Positions 32,828-36,690 of a stretch of DNA of 36,690 bases are shown piece by piece. This DNA is from Spirochaetaceae bacterium (GTDB lineage Bacteria > Spirochaetota > Spirochaetia > SZUA-6 > Bin103). The DNA is taken from the NCBI GenBank assembly GCA_028821475.1, contig JAPPGB010000133.1, forward strand, positions 1 through 36,690. Direction: 5' to 3'. The stretch's first letter is position 1. The number at the start of each line of letters is the position of its first letter. The translations under genes and the position numbers were made by a program. The notes below the pieces were generated by a model, which did not search any database, had not been told where the DNA came from, and saw only the letters and a list, made by a program, of their open reading frames with translations.

Positions 32828-35800
32828 AGCTGGTTGCCGACATTCACCTGCATTCGCACTACTCGCGCGCCACCAGCCGGAACCTGACGCTGGAGCACCT
32901 GTGGAAGTGGGCGCAGATCAAGGGCGTGCAGGTGGTGGCTACCGGCGACATCGCCCATCCGGGCTGGCTCGCCGAGCTGCGCGACAAGCTCGAACCGGCC
33001 GAGGCGGGGCTGTTCCGCCTCAAGCCGGAGCACACCGCGGCGCTGGCCGAACAGGTGCCGGCCGCCTGCCGCGGCACCGTGCGCTTCCTGGTCGGCGGCG
33101 AGATCAGCAACATCTACAAGAAGTACGACCGCACCCGCAAGGTGCACAACATCGTGTTCGCGCCCTCGTTCGACGCCACCGCCCGCCTGCAGGAGGAGCT
33201 GGAGAAGATCGGCAACATCCGCTCCGACGGGCGCCCGATCCTTGGCCTGGACAGCCGCGACCTGCTGGAGATCGTGCTGGCCGTGGACGACCGCTGCCAC
33301 CTGATCCCGGCGCACATCTGGACGCCGTGGTTCTCGATCCTGGGCTCCCGGTCGGGCTTCGACTCGGTGCAGGAGTGCTATGCCGACCTCACCCCGCACA
33401 TCTTCGCGGTGGAGACCGGGTTGTCGTCGGACCCGCCGATGAACTGGCGCGTCTCCTGGCTGGATGACTACACGCTGATCTCCAGCTCGGACGCGCATTC
33501 GCCGCCGAAGCTGGCGCGCGAAGCGACCTGCTTCGACACCGAGTTGAGTTACGACGCCCTGTTCGACGCGCTGCGCGGCGGCGACCGGCACGGCTACCGC
33601 GGCACCATCGAGTTCTTCCCGGAAGAGGGCAAGTACCACATGGACGGCCATCGCAAGTGCGGGGTGTGCTGGGAGCCGGCGACCACGCGCGCCCACGGCG
33701 GTCGCTGTTCCGCCTGCGGCAAACCGGTGACGGTGGGCGTGTACCACCGCATGGAGGAGCTGGCCGACCGCCCGCGTGGTGCGCGCCCCGCCTGCGCCGG
33801 CCCGTTCGCCAGCCTCATTCCCCTGCCGGAAGCGCTGTCCGAGATGCTCGGCGCCGGCCCCAATTCCAAGCGCGTGCAGCGCGAGTACCACCGCCTGGTG
33901 GAACGCCTCGGGCCGGAGCTGGCCATCCTGCGGGAGGTGCCGCTGGAGGAGATCGATGCCACCGGCGGCGCGGTGCTGGCCGAGGGCATTCGCCGCATGC
34001 GCGCCGGCGAGGTGCGTGCGCAGGGCGGCTACGACGGCGAGTACGGGGTGATCCGCCTGTTCGACGGCGAGGCGGACCGCTCGTCGGTGGTGCAGCTCGG
34101 CATGTTCGACCAGCCGCCCGATGCCGGCTGCGATAGCGCCGTTCCGCAGCCGCCCGCTGACAAGCCGGCCGCGCTGCGCGGCCGGCGGCCCGAAGCGGCG
34201 GGGCCGCCCCCTGAACCGCCGCCGCCACAGGTACCGCTCCCCCTGCCAGGGCGGCATGCTGCGCGCGACCTGCCTTCGGCGCCGAAGTCCCCTGCCGCGG
34301 CCGACCCGCCGACTCCGGAGCCGTCTGCACACAGGCCCCCTGCCTCACGAGGATCGCCGCCGCCGAACCTGCCCGCAGCGCCCGCGCCTCCGGGCGCGGA
34401 GCGGCAATCCGCGAACAGCCCGTCGCCGAATCCGGCACCCACGCCGCGCCCTTCTGCCTGGTCCGAAAAAGCCGGCTGGAGGGCGATGCCCGGGCATCGG
34501 TTGTCATCGTCTTCCATGGCACGGAGTGACCGTACCGCCTCTCGGGACGAGCCTTCGGCGCTGAAGTCGCGCGCCATGCCCGCACCGCCGGCGGCAGAAC
34601 ACCGCCGAGGTCACGGCGCCGAGACCGAGGCGGAGCAGCAAGTGCTTACGACGGACCGGACGCGTCCCGCGGCACCCTCAGCTCCCGCGCCCGCGGACCC
34701 TCCCGCGGCGCGAACCGAGACCGGAGCCGCTCCGGCGTCAGGAGAAGGCCCGCACCGTTGGCTCACCGGGCTGAACCCGGCGCAACGGGCCGCGGCCACC
34801 CATACCAGCGGGCCGCTGGCGATCGTCGCCGGACCCGGTACCGGCAAGACCCGCACCCTCACCGTGCGCATCGCTCACCTGGTGCGCGCGCTGGCGGCGG
34901 ACCCGGCGTCGATCCTGGTGCTTACCTTTACCCACAAGGCGGCCGACGAGTTGCGCGAACGCCTGGGCGAGTTGTTGCCGGCGCGAGCGGCGGCAAGGAT
35001 CGGCGCCGGTACCTTCCACCAACTGGGGGCGCACCTGCTGGAGGAGTTCGGCGACGCCGCCGGCGTACCGCGACCGTTCGTGATATTCGACGAGGCTGAC
35101 CGAACGGTGCTCCTGAAGCAGTGCTTCCCGTCGCTGTCCGCACGCCAGGCGCGCGACGCGCTGGCGGCCATCTCGGCGGACAAGAACGGCCTGCCGCCGA
35201 CATCGGATGGACCTCGCGGGTCCACGGCCGACGCTCGCTCACCGAGTACGCGGCCCGGCCCGCCCCCGCCAGCGCCGGCGGACGCATCCCCGCGGACAGC
35301 GGCCGCTTCCCAGGCGTGCCCGCCGCCGGCTCCGCCCGCCACGCCCGGCCTGCCGTCACCGCCCGATGTGGCCACGCTACGTGCGCGCTACGACAGCGCT
35401 CTCGCCGCGGCCGGCGCGCTCGACCTGGACGACCTCGTCGTCCGCACCGTGCAGTTGCTGGACAGCGACGCGGCCGTGCTGCGCACGCTGCAGCAGCGCT
35501 ACCGCTGGATCTCGGTGGACGAATACCAGGACGTGAACGCGGCCCAGTACCGCCTGCTGCGGCGGCTCGCCGGCGGCGGCGCCAACCTGTGCGTGATCGG
35601 AGACCCGGACCAGGCGATCTACGGCTTCCGCGGCGCCGACCGCCGCTTCTTCCTCTCGTTCGGCGCCGATTTCCCCGCCGCCGAGACCCTCCGGCTGGAC
35701 CGCAACTACCGCTCCGCGCAGACCATCCTGACCGCCGCCGGCCAGGTGATCGCCGGCAACCCCGGCCACCAGGCGACCCGGTTGATCGCCGCCCCCGACG

Positions 35801-36690
35801 TGCAGTCACCCAACGACGCAGGAGACCGCGAACACCCGGGCACAGGGATCGCCCGCGCAAGACGGCTCTCGCACCTGGAGGCGCCATCCCCCAGTGACGC
35901 CGGCGACCATGAACGCCTGCGCACGGGGGGCAGCCACGCGACACGGCTCTCGCACTCGGCGGCGCAGGTCAAGCTGGACGTGTACCGTGCGCCCACCGAC
36001 CGGGCGGAGGCGGAGTACGTCGTGCACCAGGTGGAGCGGCTGATCGGCGGTACCAGCTACTTTTCGCTCGACTCGGGCCGCGTGGAAGACGACGCAGTGG
36101 CCGAGGCCCGCTCGTTCGCGGACTTCGCCGTCCTGTACCGGCTCAACGCCCAGGCCAGGTTGCTGGAGGAGGCGTTCGACCGCTCCGGCATCCCGTACCA
36201 GACCGCCGGCGCCACGCCGTTGGCGGAGCAAGCGCCGGTCCGCGAGATCCTGGCGCTGCTGTGGCTCAGCGAGGCACCCGCCAGCCCCCTGCACTGGCGC
36301 CGCGTCCTGCTTGCCGGCGCCGGCGCTGCGAGCGAAGAGGATCTGACGCGTTTCCTGGCACAGGTCTCAGCCGCCGGCGCCGACGCTCAGCCACTGACGC
36401 CGCGCACCGGCCCGTCTCATCCGAACATCATCGCCGCAACCGCGGACACCGGCGCCGAACCGCCAGAGCCAAGCCGGAAGCCGGTGCGCCATGCGGCCAC
36501 CGAAGCGGCACGCAGCGCCGATGCGATCGCCAACGCCGCCGCTACTGCGGAGGTGGGCGCGGTTGCCGGAGCCGGCGCGGCCGCGGCAGCGCCCGTGGCC
36601 CACGGTTCGGCGCACGGCCGTCCAGCCGCGGCGCTGCACCTGGTGCGCAAGCTTGCCGCGGACCGCCGTGCACCGGTGGCGGAGCGCGCC
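32824..36690 (+). CDS. Endonuclease Q-like PHP nuclease fused to UvrD/PcrA-type helicase (partial)
   Basis: One frame of 1289 codons runs without a stop to the window edge. Residues 1-430 match the TIGR00375/Endonuclease Q family. The PHP metal site has His8-x-His10, Asp42, Glu93, His108, His164, and Asp223/His225. A zinc finger follows, with Cys279-x2-Cys282 and Cys295-x2-Cys298, then GKPVTVGVYHRMEELADRP. Known EndoQ enzymes nick DNA 5' of deaminated bases and abasic sites. A Pro/Ala-rich linker spans about 435-645. Then comes superfamily 1 helicase: LNPAQRAAA, Walker A AGPGTGKT (669-676), FTHKAADEL (about 702-710), Walker B VDEYQD (898-903), GDPDQAIYGFRGAD (926-939), and LDRNYRS (958-964). 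Low-complexity inserts interrupt the helicase near residues 792-850, 995-1048 and 1190-1270. The 3' end is missing. GTG 32824 overlaps the toxin stop. Confidence 0.9.
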   Translation, partial: MKLVADIHLHSHYSRATSRNLTLEHLWKWAQIKGVQVVATGDIAHPGWLAELRDKLEPAEAGLFRLKPEHTAALAEQVPAACRGTVRFLVGGEISNIYKKYDRTRKVHNIVFAPSFDATARLQEELEKIGNIRSDGRPILGLDSRDLLEIVLAVDDRCHLIPAHIWTPWFSILGSRSGFDSVQECYADLTPHIFAVETGLSSDPPMNWRVSWLDDYTLISSSDAHSPPKLAREATCFDTELSYDALFDALRGGDRHGYRGTIEFFPEEGKYHMDGHRKCGVCWEPATTRAHGGRCSACGKPVTVGVYHRMEELADRPRGARPACAGPFASLIPLPEALSEMLGAGPNSKRVQREYHRLVERLGPELAILREVPLEEIDATGGAVLAEGIRRMRAGEVRAQGGYDGEYGVIRLFDGEADRSSVVQLGMFDQPPDAGCDSAVPQPPADKPAALRGRRPEAAGPPPEPPPPQVPLPLPGRHAARDLPSAPKSPAAADPPTPEPSAHRPPASRGSPPPNLPAAPAPPGAERQSANSPSPNPAPTPRPSAWSEKAGWRAMPGHRLSSSSMARSDRTASRDEPSALKSRAMPAPPAAEHRRGHGAETEAEQQVLTTDRTRPAAPSAPAPADPPAARTETGAAPASGEGPHRWLTGLNPAQRAAATHTSGPLAIVAGPGTGKTRTLTVRIAHLVRALAADPASILVLTFTHKAADELRERLGELLPARAAARIGAGTFHQLGAHLLEEFGDAAGVPRPFVIFDEADRTVLLKQCFPSLSARQARDALAAISADKNGLPPTSDGPRGSTADARSPSTRPGPPPPAPADASPRTAAASQACPPPAPPATPGLPSPPDVATLRARYDSALAAAGALDLDDLVVRTVQLLDSDAAVLRTLQQRYRWISVDEYQDVNAAQYRLLRRLAGGGANLCVIGDPDQAIYGFRGADRRFFLSFGADFPAAETLRLDRNYRSAQTILTAAGQVIAGNPGHQATRLIAAPDVQSPNDAGDREHPGTGIARARRLSHLEAPSPSDAGDHERLRTGGSHATRLSHSAAQVKLDVYRAPTDRAEAEYVVHQVERLIGGTSYFSLDSGRVEDDAVAEARSFADFAVLYRLNAQARLLEEAFDRSGIPYQTAGATPLAEQAPVREILALLWLSEAPASPLHWRRVLLAGAGAASEEDLTRFLAQVSAAGADAQPLTPRTGPSHPNIIAATADTGAEPPEPSRKPVRHAATEAARSADAIANAAATAEVGAVAGAGAAAAAPVAHGSAHGRPAAALHLVRKLAADRRAPVAERA
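35806..35967 (+). repeat. Tandem 81-bp duplication inside the helicase gene
   Basis: Two 27-codon units, 35806-35886 and 35887-35967, share SP-x-DAGD-x-E and, near the end, RLSH (residues 995-1021 and 1022-1048). They have diverged and lie in a surface insert after helicase motif IV. The frame is kept. Confidence 0.75.

Noticed and set aside
32587-34332. 581-codon minus-strand frame opposite the nuclease-helicase gene
   Set aside because: The plus frame carries PHP and zinc-finger motifs; the minus frame is a His/Arg-rich shadow.

Overview
The window is very GC-rich bacterial chromosome with dense genes, many GTG/TTG starts and long spurious open frames opposite real genes. The lineage cannot be fixed from sequence alone. 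The style of the ABC substrate-binding proteins (leader followed by AGG..E), the YghO-like acetyltransferase and the PHP-helicase fusion would fit a high-GC, environmental Spirochaetota genome; this is an inference. The first 20 bases match a Nextera transposon end with one extra base, so the left edge is a contig end and not biology.

Layout. 0.2-4.1 kb: an Rv2578c/PA0069-type radical SAM protein, then the clpS-clpA N-degron protease pair. 4.1-5.3 kb: a convergent GNAT acetyltransferase. 5.8-13.3 kb: three paralogous proteins that each carry a whole two-component pathway (sensor, histidine kinase, receiver and OmpR-type DNA-binding domain) in one chain, with a TetR regulator among them. The middle paralog has lost its GAF sensor and its ATP-binding motifs look broken. 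13.4-17.9 kb: a complete thiamine uptake operon, thiB-thiP-thiQ, behind a promoter and a TPP riboswitch. 18.0-18.6 kb: a vapBC-type toxin-antitoxin pair. 18.7-21.7 kb: an orphan peptide-type ABC binding protein, a possible small ORF and a periplasmic Cu/Zn superoxide dismutase. 22.0-23.5 kb: a cytoplasmic sulfatase.

23.7-32.0 kb: a CUT1 sugar ABC transporter (binding protein and two permeases) and a Gfo/Idh/MocA oxidoreductase, all on the minus strand and probably once one catabolic operon. It is now split by a 3.8 kb segment that carries its own promoter and two translationally coupled genes of unknown function: a 321-residue protein with a Cys pair, and a 786-residue TPR protein. The segment is bounded by two nested pairs of direct repeats, and a chimeric permease remnant lies at its left edge. 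This is the best candidate in the window for an undescribed system.

32.1-36.7 kb: a second vapBC-type pair whose toxin stop codon overlaps the start of a very large gene that runs off the right edge. That gene fuses an Endonuclease Q-like PHP/zinc-finger nuclease to a UvrD/PcrA-type helicase through a long Pro/Ala-rich linker, and would couple incision at deaminated bases to unwinding. No tRNA, rRNA, CRISPR array, transposase or integrase was found.
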